Shown here: one piece after another, positions 44,763 through 53,457 of the stretch
Layout: each line of letters starts with the position of its first letter
Numbering within the stretch: position 1 is the stretch's first letter
Assembly (NCBI GenBank): GCA_963728935.1
Contig: CAVSMC010000001.1
Coordinates: 372,001-436,000 of the forward strand
Direction: 5' to 3'
Source: CAVSMC01 sp963728935
GTDB lineage: Bacteria; Pseudomonadota; Gammaproteobacteria; Burkholderiales; Casimicrobiaceae
Length of the DNA stretch: 64,000 bases
Notes under the pieces: generated by a model
Database searches by the model: none
Seen by the model: the letters and a program-made list of their open reading frames with translations, nothing else
Told to the model about the DNA's origin: nothing
Translations under genes and position numbers: made by a program

Positions 44763-44775
44763 CGCCACGTCGCGG

Positions 44776-45243
44776 ATGAAGCTTCGCGTCGTCGCGCTCG
44801 GGCACCGAATGCCCGAGTGGGTCGTCGCCGGCTGGAACGAATACGCGCGGCGTCTGCCGCGAGAATGGCCGCTCGAGCTGATCGAGCTCAGGCCGCAGGT
44901 GCGTGATCGCGGCAAGCCCGTCGCGCAGCTGCTCGAGCTCGAGGGCGCGCGCATCGCCAGCGCCTGCAAGGACGCGGCCGTCGTCGCGCTCGACGAGCGC
45001 GGCAGCGCGTGGACGACGCGCGAGCTCGCCCGGCGTCTCGCGCAATGGCGCGACAACGGCAGCGATGCCGCGTTCGTCATCGGCAGCGCCGACGGCCTCG
45101 CGCCAGCCGTGAAGACGCGCGCCGCCGCCGTCGTTTCGCTTTCGGCGCTGACGCTGCCGCACGGCCTCGTCCGCGTGGTCGTCGCCGAGCAGCTCTATCG
45201 CGCTGTAACGCTCGTCAGCGGACACCCGTATCATCGCGACTAG
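44776..45243 (+). CDS. rlmH: 23S rRNA (pseudouridine1915-N3)-methyltransferase RlmH
   Basis: SPOUT methyltransferase that modifies 23S rRNA on the assembled 70S ribosome. The 155-residue length equals that of E. coli RlmH. The knot region shows FVIGSADGLAP and LTLPHGLVRVVVAEQLYRA with the C-terminal YHRD. Confidence 0.96.
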   Translation: MKLRVVALGHRMPEWVVAGWNEYARRLPREWPLELIELRPQVRDRGKPVAQLLELEGARIASACKDAAVVALDERGSAWTTRELARRLAQWRDNGSDAAFVIGSADGLAPAVKTRAAAVVSLSALTLPHGLVRVVVAEQLYRAVTLVSGHPYHRD

Positions 45244-45264
45244 CACTGATCTTCGGAGTCCGCC

Positions 45265-45876
45265 ATGACCGTGTCGATTTATCTCGCCTCGAAGAGTCCA
45301 CGCCGCCAGGCGCTGCTGCGCCAGATCGGCGTCGGGTTCGAAGTGTTGTTGCTGCGCGAAGCATCGGGCCGGGCACCCGACGTGCTCGAAGAAACCAAGG
45401 ACGGCGAGCCGCCGCAGCACTACGTCGAGCGCATCGCGCGCACGAAGGCAACCGTCGGTTGGCAACGAACGCTGCGCCGCGGCCTGGTGCAGCGGCCCGT
45501 GCTCGGCGCCGATACCGAAGTCGTGCTCGATGGCCGGATCTTCGGAAAGCCGCACGACGCGGCCGACGCGACCCGCATGCTTTCGCTGCTTGCCGGGCAT
45601 ACGCATCAGGTGCTCACCGCGATCGCGCTGCACACCGAGAACGAGGTCGTCGTCGAGATTTCCAAGTCGGCCGTCACCCTCGCCGCGCTCGGCGACGACG
45701 AGATCGCGCGCTATGTCGCCACCGGAGAGCCATTCGACAAGGCGGGCGCGTACGCCATCCAGGGACGCGCCGCGGCGTTCGTCACGCGGCTCGAGGGAAG
45801 CTACTCGGCCGTCATGGGCCTGCCGCTCGCCGAAACCGCGGACGCGCTCGCGCGCATCGGCATGCCCGTGCTATAA
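45265..45876 (+). CDS. Maf-like nucleotide pyrophosphatase (dTTP/UTP type)
   Basis: 203-residue Maf protein that hydrolyses non-canonical or dTTP/UTP-type nucleotides. The N-terminal LASKSPRRQALL and the catalytic region VLGADTEVVLDGRIFGKP are present, as is the later FDKAGAYAIQGRAA. It lies between rlmH and rng, the standard location of maf genes in Burkholderiales. A REP-like element starts 6 nt after its stop. Confidence 0.93.
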   Translation: MTVSIYLASKSPRRQALLRQIGVGFEVLLLREASGRAPDVLEETKDGEPPQHYVERIARTKATVGWQRTLRRGLVQRPVLGADTEVVLDGRIFGKPHDAADATRMLSLLAGHTHQVLTAIALHTENEVVVEISKSAVTLAALGDDEIARYVATGEPFDKAGAYAIQGRAAAFVTRLEGSYSAVMGLPLAETADALARIGMPVL

Positions 45877-45882
45877 GCGGAC

Positions 45883-45972
45883 GAGTTCAATGCGGTCAGA
45901 CGCGATTGCCGATGTGCGCGGTCACGGCGTACCTGCCGCGCAAGGCGCGTCGAGTCTGACCCTATTGAACTC
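45883..45972. repeat. REP-like palindrome, imperfect, between maf and rng
   Basis: Left arm 45883-45904 (GAGTTCAATGCGGTCAGACG) and right arm 45946-45972 (reverse complement with intact AGGGTCAGACTCG core) are complementary except for a few positions in the left arm. It is the third member of the family seen at 38899-38990 and 43005-43032, and fills most of the 120-bp gap. Confidence 0.75.
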
Positions 45973-45996
45973 ACCCCGTTTTCCGCGCATCGGCCG

Positions 45997-47460
45997 ATGA
46001 GCCATGAGATCCTCATCAACGTAACGCCACAGGAAACCCGCGTCGCGATGCTCGAGCAAGGCGTCGTGCAGGAGCTGCACGTCGAGCGGGCGAGCGCGCG
46101 CGGCCTCGTCGGCAATATCTATCTCGCGCGCGTTGCTCGCGTGCTTCCCGGCATGCAGAGCGCGTTTCTCGAAATCGGCCTCGAGCGCGCGGCGTTCCTG
46201 CACATCGCGGACATCTGGGAGCACCGGCAGAACAGCCACGGCGGCAGCGACACGCGTCCGATCGAGCGCGTGCTGCACGAGGGTCAGTCGCTGCTCGTTC
46301 AGGTCATCAAGGATCCCATCGGCACGAAAGGCGCGCGGCTTTCCACTCAGGTGAGCCTCGCCGGACGCCTGCTCGTGTACCTGCCGCAGGACTCGCACAT
46401 CGGAATCTCGCAGCGCATCGAGGACGAAGCCGAGCGCGAGCTCTTGCGCGGGAAGCTCACGCAGCTGTTGCCCGAGGGCACGACCGGCGGATTCATCATC
46501 CGCACGATGGCGGAAACCGCCACCGAGCGCGAGATGCGCAACGACATCGACTATCTGACCAAGCTCTGGCGCGATTTGAACGCCCGCGCGAGCGGCGGTC
46601 CTGCGCCCGTGCTGCTGTACCAGGACCTGAACCTCGCGCAGCGCGTGCTGCGCGACATGGCGACCGAGGAGACGGCGCACATCTATGTCGACTCGCGCGA
46701 AACGTTCTTCAAGATGCAGGAGTTCGCCCGCGAATACACGCCGGCGATCGTCGAGCGCATCGGCCATCACGTCGGAGAGCGGCCGCTCTACGATGTGCAC
46801 GGCGTCGAGGACGAGATCGAGAAGGCGCTCGCGCGTCGCGTCGACCTGAAGTCGGGCGGCTATCTGATCGTCGACCAGACCGAGGCGATGACGACGATCG
46901 ACGTCAACACCGGCGGCTACGTCGGCGGCAGGAGCTTCGACGACACCATCTTCAAGACGAATCTCGAAGCGGCGCAGGTCATCGCGCGCCAATTGAGACT
47001 GCGCAACCTCGGCGGCATCATCATCATCGACTTCATCGACATGGAGAACGCCGACCACCGCTCGGCCGTGCTGGCGGAACTGAACCGCGCGCTCGAGAAG
47101 GACCGCACGCGGCTCACGGTGAACGGCTTCACGCAGCTCGGCCTGGTCGAGATGACGCGAAAGCGAACGCGCGAGTCGCTCGCGCACGTGCTCTGCGAGC
47201 CATGCCCGACGTGCGCCGGGCGCGGCGAGCTCAAGACCGCGCAGACGATCTGCTACGAGATCCTGCGCGAAATCCTGCGCGAGGCGAAGCAGTTCAATGC
47301 GCGCGAGTTCCGCATCCTCGCGTCGCAATCGGTGATCGATCTGTTTCTCGACGAAGAGTCGCAAAGCCTCGCGCAGCTTGGCGACTTCATCGGCAGGCCG
47401 ATCTCGCTTCAGGTCGAGACGATCTACACGCAGGAACAATACGACATCGTGCTGATCTGA
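45997..47460 (+). CDS. rng: Ribonuclease G
   Basis: Endoribonuclease of the RNase E/G family (487 aa) that matures 16S rRNA 5' ends and degrades mRNA. It has an S1 domain near the N-terminus (residues about 35-120), catalytic Asp residues in TTIDVNTGGYVG and IIIDFIDM, and a zinc-link CEPCPTC. It lacks the long C-terminal scaffold of RNase E, supporting RNase G. Confidence 0.96.
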   Translation: MSHEILINVTPQETRVAMLEQGVVQELHVERASARGLVGNIYLARVARVLPGMQSAFLEIGLERAAFLHIADIWEHRQNSHGGSDTRPIERVLHEGQSLLVQVIKDPIGTKGARLSTQVSLAGRLLVYLPQDSHIGISQRIEDEAERELLRGKLTQLLPEGTTGGFIIRTMAETATEREMRNDIDYLTKLWRDLNARASGGPAPVLLYQDLNLAQRVLRDMATEETAHIYVDSRETFFKMQEFAREYTPAIVERIGHHVGERPLYDVHGVEDEIEKALARRVDLKSGGYLIVDQTEAMTTIDVNTGGYVGGRSFDDTIFKTNLEAAQVIARQLRLRNLGGIIIIDFIDMENADHRSAVLAELNRALEKDRTRLTVNGFTQLGLVEMTRKRTRESLAHVLCEPCPTCAGRGELKTAQTICYEILREILREAKQFNAREFRILASQSVIDLFLDEESQSLAQLGDFIGRPISLQVETIYTQEQYDIVLI

Positions 47461-47504
47461 CGCCAGCGCGATGGCGTCGCCGGCGCGACACGGCCCGACA
47501 ACGA

Positions 47505-48509
47505 ATGCCGGATGTCCCGTCCCGCTGGTCCCGCTTCAAGGCCGCCGTCGTCCGTCTCGTGCGGCGCGAACCGTCGCCAGGTCGCTGGGTTTACGGCAAG
47601 AAGTTCGCATGGAGCGGATCTCTCGCGCTGTTGCCGTGGCGACTGCCGCGACGCGAATACGCGCTCTATCTGCCGCGCGGCTTCACGCGGTTTCGACGCG
47701 CGCCGCTCTATGTGTTCTGCCACGGATGCCAGCAGACGCCCGAAGAATTCGCCCAGGGCGCGCACGTCGTGGCGCAAGCCGATCCAATCGGCGCACTGGT
47801 GCTGATGCCGCGCCAGAGCGACGCCGCCAATCCTTACCGTTGCTGGAACTGGTTCGATACGGCGACGATGAAAGGACACGGCGAAGCGGCGATCGTCGCG
47901 GCGATGATCCGCTCGGTGCGACGCTGGTACCGCGCCGACCCGCAGCGTGTTGTCGTCGTCGGCATGTCGGCCGGCGGCGCGCTCGCCGCCGTGCTTGGGC
48001 TTCGCGAGCCCGCGCTCGTTCGCGCCGTCGCCGTGCACTCGGGAATCGCCTGCGGCGCGGCCGCGTCCGCGTTCACGGCGATCGGCGTCATGCAACGCGG
48101 CCCCGAAACCGATGTCGAAGCGGTTGCCGCGCAAGCGCGCGTCGGCGCGTCGCCGCGCGTCGCGCTGCTCGCGATACATGGCGAAAGCGATAGCGTGGTG
48201 AACGTGCGCAACGCCGTCGCGCTCGTGCGCCAATACCTGCGCTTGGTCGCGCATCCGGCGGTCGATTCGCCGATGGTGTCGACGAACGCGCTACCGCCGG
48301 CGGACGGCGAGCAGCGTGCGCTCGTCAACGAACGCTGGACGACGACACGCGATTGGCTGCTCGGCGGCCGCGTCGTCGTCCGATATGTCTGCGTAACGGG
48401 GATGGGCCACGCGTGGAGCGGCGGCGACGACGCGCTCAACTGGAACGACGCGCGCGGGCCGGATGCGACGGCGCTCGCGATCGCGTTCGTCGGCGAGGCG
48501 TTGACGTAA
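47505..48509 (+). CDS. PHB-depolymerase-family esterase
   Basis: 334-residue alpha/beta hydrolase of the esterase PHB depolymerase family. It shows the oxyanion region YVFCHGCQQTPEEFAQGA, the nucleophile in VVVVGMSAGGALAAV, and the late His region VTGMGHAWSGGDDALNW. No obvious signal peptide: the N-terminus is basic (FKAAVVRLVRRE). It may act on stored or imported polyhydroxybutyrate or other short acyl esters; the actual substrate is not determined. Confidence 0.87.
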   Translation: MPDVPSRWSRFKAAVVRLVRREPSPGRWVYGKKFAWSGSLALLPWRLPRREYALYLPRGFTRFRRAPLYVFCHGCQQTPEEFAQGAHVVAQADPIGALVLMPRQSDAANPYRCWNWFDTATMKGHGEAAIVAAMIRSVRRWYRADPQRVVVVGMSAGGALAAVLGLREPALVRAVAVHSGIACGAAASAFTAIGVMQRGPETDVEAVAAQARVGASPRVALLAIHGESDSVVNVRNAVALVRQYLRLVAHPAVDSPMVSTNALPPADGEQRALVNERWTTTRDWLLGGRVVVRYVCVTGMGHAWSGGDDALNWNDARGPDATALAIAFVGEALT

Positions 48510-48544
48510 GATAAAGGTGCCATCGCGCTTGAAAGGAGCCGCTC

Positions 48545-48925
48545 ATGCCCGTCACGACGATGAATCACTTCACGATCCTCACCGACGACGTGCCGCGCAC
48601 CGTGCGCTTCTACGCCGATCTCCTCGGTCTCGAGGACGGTCCGCGACCGGCGTTCGCCTTTCCCGGTGCGTGGCTCTACGCGGGCGGCTCGCCGATCCTG
48701 CACGTGATCGGCGAGCGGCCCAAGAGCGAGCTTCGCGCCGGCGTGATCGACCACATGGCGTTCACCGCCAGCGGCCTCGCTGCCACGGTGTCGAAGCTCA
48801 AGGAGCGCAGCATCGACTACGATCTGCGCCGGCTGGTCGGCCGGGGGCAGTGGCAGCTCTTCTTCTTCGACCCGAACGGCGCGCGCGTCGAGCTCGACTT
48901 CGCCGCGGAAGAACCGGCCGAGTGA
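48545..48925 (+). CDS. VOC-family (glyoxalase-like) protein
   Basis: 126-residue single-module vicinal-oxygen-chelate protein. His in MNHFTILTDD, a later His in VIDHMAFTA and Glu in ARVELDF mark the usual metal triad positions. A good ribosome-binding site (AAAGGAG) precedes the ATG. Reaction unassigned: it could be a glyoxalase, dioxygenase or resistance-type VOC enzyme. Confidence 0.88.
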   Translation: MPVTTMNHFTILTDDVPRTVRFYADLLGLEDGPRPAFAFPGAWLYAGGSPILHVIGERPKSELRAGVIDHMAFTASGLAATVSKLKERSIDYDLRRLVGRGQWQLFFFDPNGARVELDFAAEEPAE

Positions 48926-48931
48926 GCGAGA

Positions 48932-49573
48932 GTGACGGCGCTCGCGACGTTCGACCATCTCGTCGTCGCGGCGACGACGCTCGAAGCGGGCATCGATTAC
49001 GTTGCCGCCCTGACGGGCGTCGCGCCGACGATCGGCGGCAAGCACGCGACGATGGGCACGCACAACGCGTTGCTCAAGCTCGGCCCGCGCGCGTTTCTCG
49101 AAGTGCTGGCGATCGATCCTGCCGGCGCCAAGCCAGCGCGCGCGCGCTGGTTCGATCTGGACAGCGTCGCGATGCGAGGCGATCTCGCCGAGAGTCCACG
49201 GCTCATTCATTGGGTCGCGCGCACCGCCGACATCGACCGAGCCGTCAGAGCGTGTCCGATCGCGCTCGGCACGATCACCGCCGCCACGCGCGGCGATTTC
49301 CGCTGGCGGATCACGATTGCCGACGACGGCTCGCGGCCCGGCAAGGGCATCGTGCCGACGCTGATCCAATGGGACGTCGCCGCTCACCCGGCCGACACGC
49401 TTCCGCCCTCGCACGTAACGCTCGCGCAGTTCGCCGCGTCGCACCCCGACCCGGCGCCGATTCGTGCGGCGCTGGCGAAGCTCGGGCTCGCCGATGAGCT
49501 CCATGTGACGTTCGACCGCGAGGCGCGGCTCGCGGCGATGCTGCGAACGCCGCGCGGCGTCGTGGCGCTGTGA
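48932..49573 (+). CDS. VOC-superfamily protein (Glyoxalase-like domain)
   Basis: 213-residue protein with an N-terminal VOC-like module, FDHLVVAATTLEAGIDYVA, then MGTHNALLKLG and FLEVLAID, as in glyoxalase-like domain proteins. The start is a GTG at 48932, 6 nt after the preceding VOC gene, so the two are probably cotranscribed. Function not assigned. Confidence 0.82.
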   Translation: MTALATFDHLVVAATTLEAGIDYVAALTGVAPTIGGKHATMGTHNALLKLGPRAFLEVLAIDPAGAKPARARWFDLDSVAMRGDLAESPRLIHWVARTADIDRAVRACPIALGTITAATRGDFRWRITIADDGSRPGKGIVPTLIQWDVAAHPADTLPPSHVTLAQFAASHPDPAPIRAALAKLGLADELHVTFDREARLAAMLRTPRGVVAL

Positions 49574-49577
49574 ACCG

Positions 49578-50696
49578 CTAAGAGAGCGCGCCGCGCGCGC
49601 TGATCGGCCACAGCGCCTCGACGCGCTCGCCGCGCACCGCTATCAGCCAGTCGTAGAGATTGACCGTCGGATCGCAGTGGCCGGGAATCAGCCAAAGACG
49701 CTGGCCGAGCGCAGGACGCGCGGCACCCGGCGCAACCGAAACGACGCCGTGCTCGTCGGACGCGTTCGTGTACGTGAGTCCGCGCGTGCCGTAGACGACC
49801 GGCGGTCCCGAGTCGAACGCGAACGCTTTGAGTCCGGCATCGACGACCACCTGGCCGCCGATCGCGACGCTCATCACCATCGCGACGACGAACAGGCTCT
49901 GCTCGAACGCATGCTGGTCCGGCGCGAGCGCGTTGCGGCCGTAGTCGGCGTCCATGAACACGTAGGAACCGGGTTGAAGCTCGGTGTAGACGCCGCTGTC
50001 GCGCTCGAGCTGCCACGTTCCGGTTCCCGCGCCCGTCACCGTCGGACACGCGATTCCGGCGGCGACGATCGCGTCGCGCGCGGCTTTCGCGATGTCGACC
50101 GCGGCCGCGACGGCCGTGCGACGCTCGTCGGGCTTGCGCAAATGCTGCGCGCTGCCGTGGTACGCCTGAAGTCCCCCGAAGCGCAGGCCCGACGTGTGAT
50201 CGATCGCACGCGCGAGCGCAACCGCGGCGTCGGCCGAGGCGACGCCGCAGCGATGCGCGCCGACGTCGATTTCGACATAGGCGTCGAGCGCAACCTTCGC
50301 CGCGCGGGCCGCTTCGCCGATGGTCACCAGCGCATCGGCGTCGTCGACGAGCACGCCGATTCGCGCTTGACGCGCAAGCGCCGCAAGCCGCGCGAGCTTC
50401 GCCGGATCGACGATCTCGTTGGTGACCAGCACGTCGGTTACACCGGCCGTGACGAACGCCCCGGCTTCGCCGACCTTCTGACAGCAGATGCCTTTCGCGC
50501 CGCGCTCGATCTGCGCGAGCGCGATCGGCGGACATTTGTGCGATTTCGCGTGCGGGCGCAGCGCGATGCCCGCACCATGCGCGGCGTTCGCCATTAGATC
50601 GAGGTTGCGTTCGAACACATCGAGATCGACGACGAGCGCGGGTGTATCGATCGCGGCGACGGGGTCGCCGATGCGGACGGAAGGCGCAGTAAGCAT
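49578..50696 (-). CDS. D-threonine aldolase/D-serine dehydratase-like PLP enzyme
   Basis: 372-residue fold-type III (alanine-racemase-like) PLP enzyme. The probable Schiff-base lysine is Lys51 in LRPHAKSHK; the C-terminal HCDPTVNLYD supplies a metal-binding His/Cys pair as in D-threonine aldolase and DSD1-type D-serine dehydratase. The ATG at 50696 is used; open frame to 50768 overlaps the glycosyltransferase. It lies 19 nt after the polyene-cluster glycosyltransferase on the same strand, so it may be cotranscribed, but no enzymatic link is evident. Confidence 0.85.
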   Translation of the reverse strand: MLTAPSVRIGDPVAAIDTPALVVDLDVFERNLDLMANAAHGAGIALRPHAKSHKCPPIALAQIERGAKGICCQKVGEAGAFVTAGVTDVLVTNEIVDPAKLARLAALARQARIGVLVDDADALVTIGEAARAAKVALDAYVEIDVGAHRCGVASADAAVALARAIDHTSGLRFGGLQAYHGSAQHLRKPDERRTAVAAAVDIAKAARDAIVAAGIACPTVTGAGTGTWQLERDSGVYTELQPGSYVFMDADYGRNALAPDQHAFEQSLFVVAMVMSVAIGGQVVVDAGLKAFAFDSGPPVVYGTRGLTYTNASDEHGVVSVAPGAARPALGQRLWLIPGHCDPTVNLYDWLIAVRGERVEALWPISARGALS

Positions 50697-50715
50697 CGTA
50701 TGGTTCGAATAAGCT

Positions 50716-51504
50716 TCAGCCGGCGTGTTCGCCGACGTTCGATACGTTCGAGGATTGCGCGCAGACATCCGCTACGACATGCGGTCGCGCGCGCAGGCTG
50801 CGCCACAGGCGGCGCGCGCGCGACCCGTGGCGCAGAAGGTAGCCGGCGATCATCACGCCGATGCGCGCGAAATCGCGCACCGGATGAAAATGGCTTGCCC
50901 GGCCCGCAGGAAGGTGAATCGCGCGGACCGGCACCGCGATCGGCGCATATCCGAGGTTCGCGGCGCGGATAACGATCTCGCTTTCGAACGTGAAGCCGCT
51001 CGCGCGCTCGCGAAGCGCCGCGGTCCCGGCAAGCAACGTTGCCGGATACACGCGCAACCCCGACTGCGAATCGATCACCGGCTGGCCGGCCGCCCAGCCG
51101 ACCCAGAAGTCGCCGAATCGATTCGCGAGGTTGCGCGCGCGCGGATACGTCTCGCGGCCGGTCAGCCGCGCACCGATGACGAGATGATGCGGATGCCCGC
51201 GCGCAACGCGCAGCAGCCGGCCGATGTCCTCGGGCCAATGTTGACCGTCGCCGTCGAGCGTGACGATCATGTCCGCGCCGTCGGCGAGCGCCCACGCGAA
51301 GCCGGTCGCGAGCGCCCCGCCCTTGCCGCGGTTGACGTCGTGCCGCAGCAGCGTGACATCCAGGCCGCGGAGCACCGCGGCGGTGTCGTCGGTCGACCCG
51401 TCGTCGACGATCACGACGGTCGGAGCCTGCAGCCTCGCGCGTCGCGCGAGATCGCGGATGGTCGCCGCTTCGTTGTAGGCCGGAATGACGATCGCCGTCT
51501 TCAT
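50716..51504 (-). CDS. Family 2 glycosyltransferase (polyprenyl-phosphate type)
   Basis: 262-residue GT-A glycosyltransferase: VIPAYNEAATI, VVIVDDGSTDDT and the metal-site region MIVTLDGDGQHWPED, as in dolichyl/undecaprenyl-phosphate sugar transferases. No long C-terminal membrane domain is seen. The ATG overlaps the ketoreductase stop (ATGA). In related aryl-polyene clusters a GT2 gene usually lies next to the acyltransferase, whereas here it is at the 3' end. It may decorate or anchor the polyene lipid. Confidence 0.87.
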   Translation of the reverse strand: MKTAIVIPAYNEAATIRDLARRARLQAPTVVIVDDGSTDDTAAVLRGLDVTLLRHDVNRGKGGALATGFAWALADGADMIVTLDGDGQHWPEDIGRLLRVARGHPHHLVIGARLTGRETYPRARNLANRFGDFWVGWAAGQPVIDSQSGLRVYPATLLAGTAALRERASGFTFESEIVIRAANLGYAPIAVPVRAIHLPAGRASHFHPVRDFARIGVMIAGYLLRHGSRARRLWRSLRARPHVVADVCAQSSNVSNVGEHAG

Positions 51505-52223
51505 CAGTACATCGCTCCGTTGACCGAGATCGTCTGACCTGAAATATACGATGCACCGTCCGATGCGAGGAACGCGACCAGCGCGGCGACCTCCGCCGGC
51601 GTTCCCATTCGCTGCATCGGCACGAGCGCACGAACGCGTTCATCGCCGAACGCCCGGCGCGCCATCGGCGTATCGACGATGCCCGCTGCCACATTGTTCA
51701 CCGTAATGCCTTTGCGCGCGACTTCCTGCGCGAGAGACTTTGCAGCGGCCGCGACGCCCGCCTTCGCCGCGGCGTAGTTCGCCTGTCCGCGGTTTCCGGC
51801 GAGCGCGGCGATCGACACGACGTTGACGATGCGCCCGAAGCGCGCGCGAATCATCGCCATCAGCAACGGCTGCGTAACGTTGAAAAAGCCGTTGAGGATG
51901 ACGTCGACGACACCTGTCCATTGCTCGCGCGTCATTCCGACGAGCGGCGCGTCGTCCGCGTAGCCGGCGTTGTGAACGAGCACATGGATCGGCTCGTCTG
52001 CGACCAGACGGCCGATCTGGGCGGCAACGGCGGCGGCATCCGTAATATCGAACGCGATCGTGTCGGCACCGCCTCCCGACGCGACGATCGACCGTGCGAC
52101 CGAACGAGCCGTATCGACGTTGCGATGAGCGTGCACGAACACATGATGCCCGACGGCCGCGAGCTCGCGGCAGATCGCCGCGCCGATCACCCCGCTGCCG
52201 CCGGTGACGAGCGCGCGCCTCAT
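51504..52223 (-). CDS. 3-oxoacyl-ACP reductase (FabG-like) of polyene cluster
   Basis: NADPH-dependent ketoreductase of the SDR family, 239 aa. The cofactor motif is TGGSGVIG; NAG lies in LVHNAGYADD; the catalytic residues are Ser in VSIAALAG and YAAAK. It would reduce the beta-keto group in each elongation round of polyene assembly. Start and stop overlap both neighbours by 4 nt. Confidence 0.92.
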   Translation of the reverse strand: MRRALVTGGSGVIGAAICRELAAVGHHVFVHAHRNVDTARSVARSIVASGGGADTIAFDITDAAAVAAQIGRLVADEPIHVLVHNAGYADDAPLVGMTREQWTGVVDVILNGFFNVTQPLLMAMIRARFGRIVNVVSIAALAGNRGQANYAAAKAGVAAAAKSLAQEVARKGITVNNVAAGIVDTPMARRAFGDERVRALVPMQRMGTPAEVAALVAFLASDGASYISGQTISVNGAMY

Positions 52224-52660
52224 TGCGGCGCCTCCTCGACGAGAAGCACGCTTGCGCGGCCCGTGACCGCCAGCACGCCCATTCCACCCACCGAAAAGCG
52301 GTACGTCAGCGATTCGACGGCTGCGGCGATGCGCGTTGCATCGATGACGAGCGGCGATGGCACGCTATCGAGCCGATCGACGGCAAGCGACACGTCACGC
52401 ACGCTGACGAGAAGGCCGTACGCAACGGGTCCCCTGCCTCGACCCGTCAGGCGCTGATGCACCGCCATCGCCTGCGCAGCGTACTCGATCGCATGCAGCG
52501 ACGAGAGCCGGCCATCGACGCGCAACGGATGGTCCGGCGCGCGATGACGTTCGCTGTGGCAAACGACGCGATCGTCGTCCCAGGCGACAACGCTGTCGAG
52601 CAAGCACATCGGGCCTTTGTGCGGAATCAGTTGCGAGATCGCTTCGCGGCCGAGCATCAT
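52220..52660 (-). CDS. Hotdog-fold 3-hydroxyacyl-ACP dehydratase (ApeP-like)
   Basis: 146-residue hotdog dehydratase. The active-site region LIPHKGPMCLLDSVVAWD resembles FabZ-like dehydratases of aryl-polyene clusters, with HAIEYAAQAMAVHQ along the central helix. It would create the trans double bonds. The first of two tandem ATGs (52660) is used because it overlaps the preceding stop as ATGA. Confidence 0.85.
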   Translation of the reverse strand: MMLGREAISQLIPHKGPMCLLDSVVAWDDDRVVCHSERHRAPDHPLRVDGRLSSLHAIEYAAQAMAVHQRLTGRGRGPVAYGLLVSVRDVSLAVDRLDSVPSPLVIDATRIAAAVESLTYRFSVGGMGVLAVTGRASVLLVEEAPQ

Positions 52661-53457
52661 GGAACGATCTCCAGATCGAGCCACGTGCCGTCGACATACG
52701 GCAGTGGCACGCGTGCCGCTCGCCCGCGGGCGAGCGCTCGAAGCATGGGCAGCGCTTGCGCCGCACCATTGCCTGCGAACGCCTCGTCCATCGAATCGGG
52801 CGTCGGCGGCACGAGCGCGTCCGCAATGATGCGCCATCGTTCGAGCCGTGCCATGTGGCCGCTTCGCGCAGCCGTGTCGATCAACAGCGCGCAGGCGAAC
52901 GCATGGGTGCTTGCACCGAGCGCGCGAATCGGCTCGGGAAACGGCGCATCGGCCGCAACGACGAGCACCGGTCCGATTGTCGCTTGCACCTGGCTCAAGC
53001 CTTCGAGTATCGCTGCGCCGAGCGACGCCTGCGCGGCGCACACCGTCGTCGATGCCGCCGTCGCGCGCGCGGCGATGCTCCAGTATCCCGCGGGCGCATT
53101 GTAGACCGAGTTGTGGAACGCGGTAGGCGACATCACGATCTCGCGCTGGCCGATCGCCGCGAGCGTCTGTGCCAGCACCGCGCCGTCGCCGTCGGCCGAC
53201 GTGAACACCGTCGGCGTCTGCGCGGCCGGGATCCCGGGTGCGTGAGCGAAGGCATCGTACGCGGCGAGGCACGCGAGCCGGGAGATCTCATTGATACGCC
53301 GGCGCTCGGTTTGCGCGAGACCGTCGACGGCTCGCCTCGGTGCTGAGCCGGGCGAGAAGGGGGCGGCGCCTGCGAGCACGCGCGCAGCATCCGCCCAGCC
53401 GTCGAGGCCGGCTGCGCAAATGCCGACGGAACGAATGGCGGCCGCCGCCGCGCTCAT
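52657..53457 (-). CDS. Ketosynthase-like chain-length-factor protein (Ketoacyl-synt_2 type)
   Basis: 266-residue protein with only an N-terminal-type ketosynthase domain: VGICAAGLDGWADAARV, then MSPTAFHNSVYNAPAGYWSIA and TVCAAQASLGAAILEGL. It matches the short beta-ketoacyl synthase/chain-length-factor proteins of aryl-polyene clusters. A Cys lies in the region where the active site would be (TTVCAAQAS), but the second half of a normal ketosynthase with its His pair is missing, so it probably partners the full KS next to it. Confidence 0.85.
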   Translation of the reverse strand: MSAAAAAIRSVGICAAGLDGWADAARVLAGAAPFSPGSAPRRAVDGLAQTERRRINEISRLACLAAYDAFAHAPGIPAAQTPTVFTSADGDGAVLAQTLAAIGQREIVMSPTAFHNSVYNAPAGYWSIAARATAASTTVCAAQASLGAAILEGLSQVQATIGPVLVVAADAPFPEPIRALGASTHAFACALLIDTAARSGHMARLERWRIIADALVPPTPDSMDEAFAGNGAAQALPMLRALARGRAARVPLPYVDGTWLDLEIVP

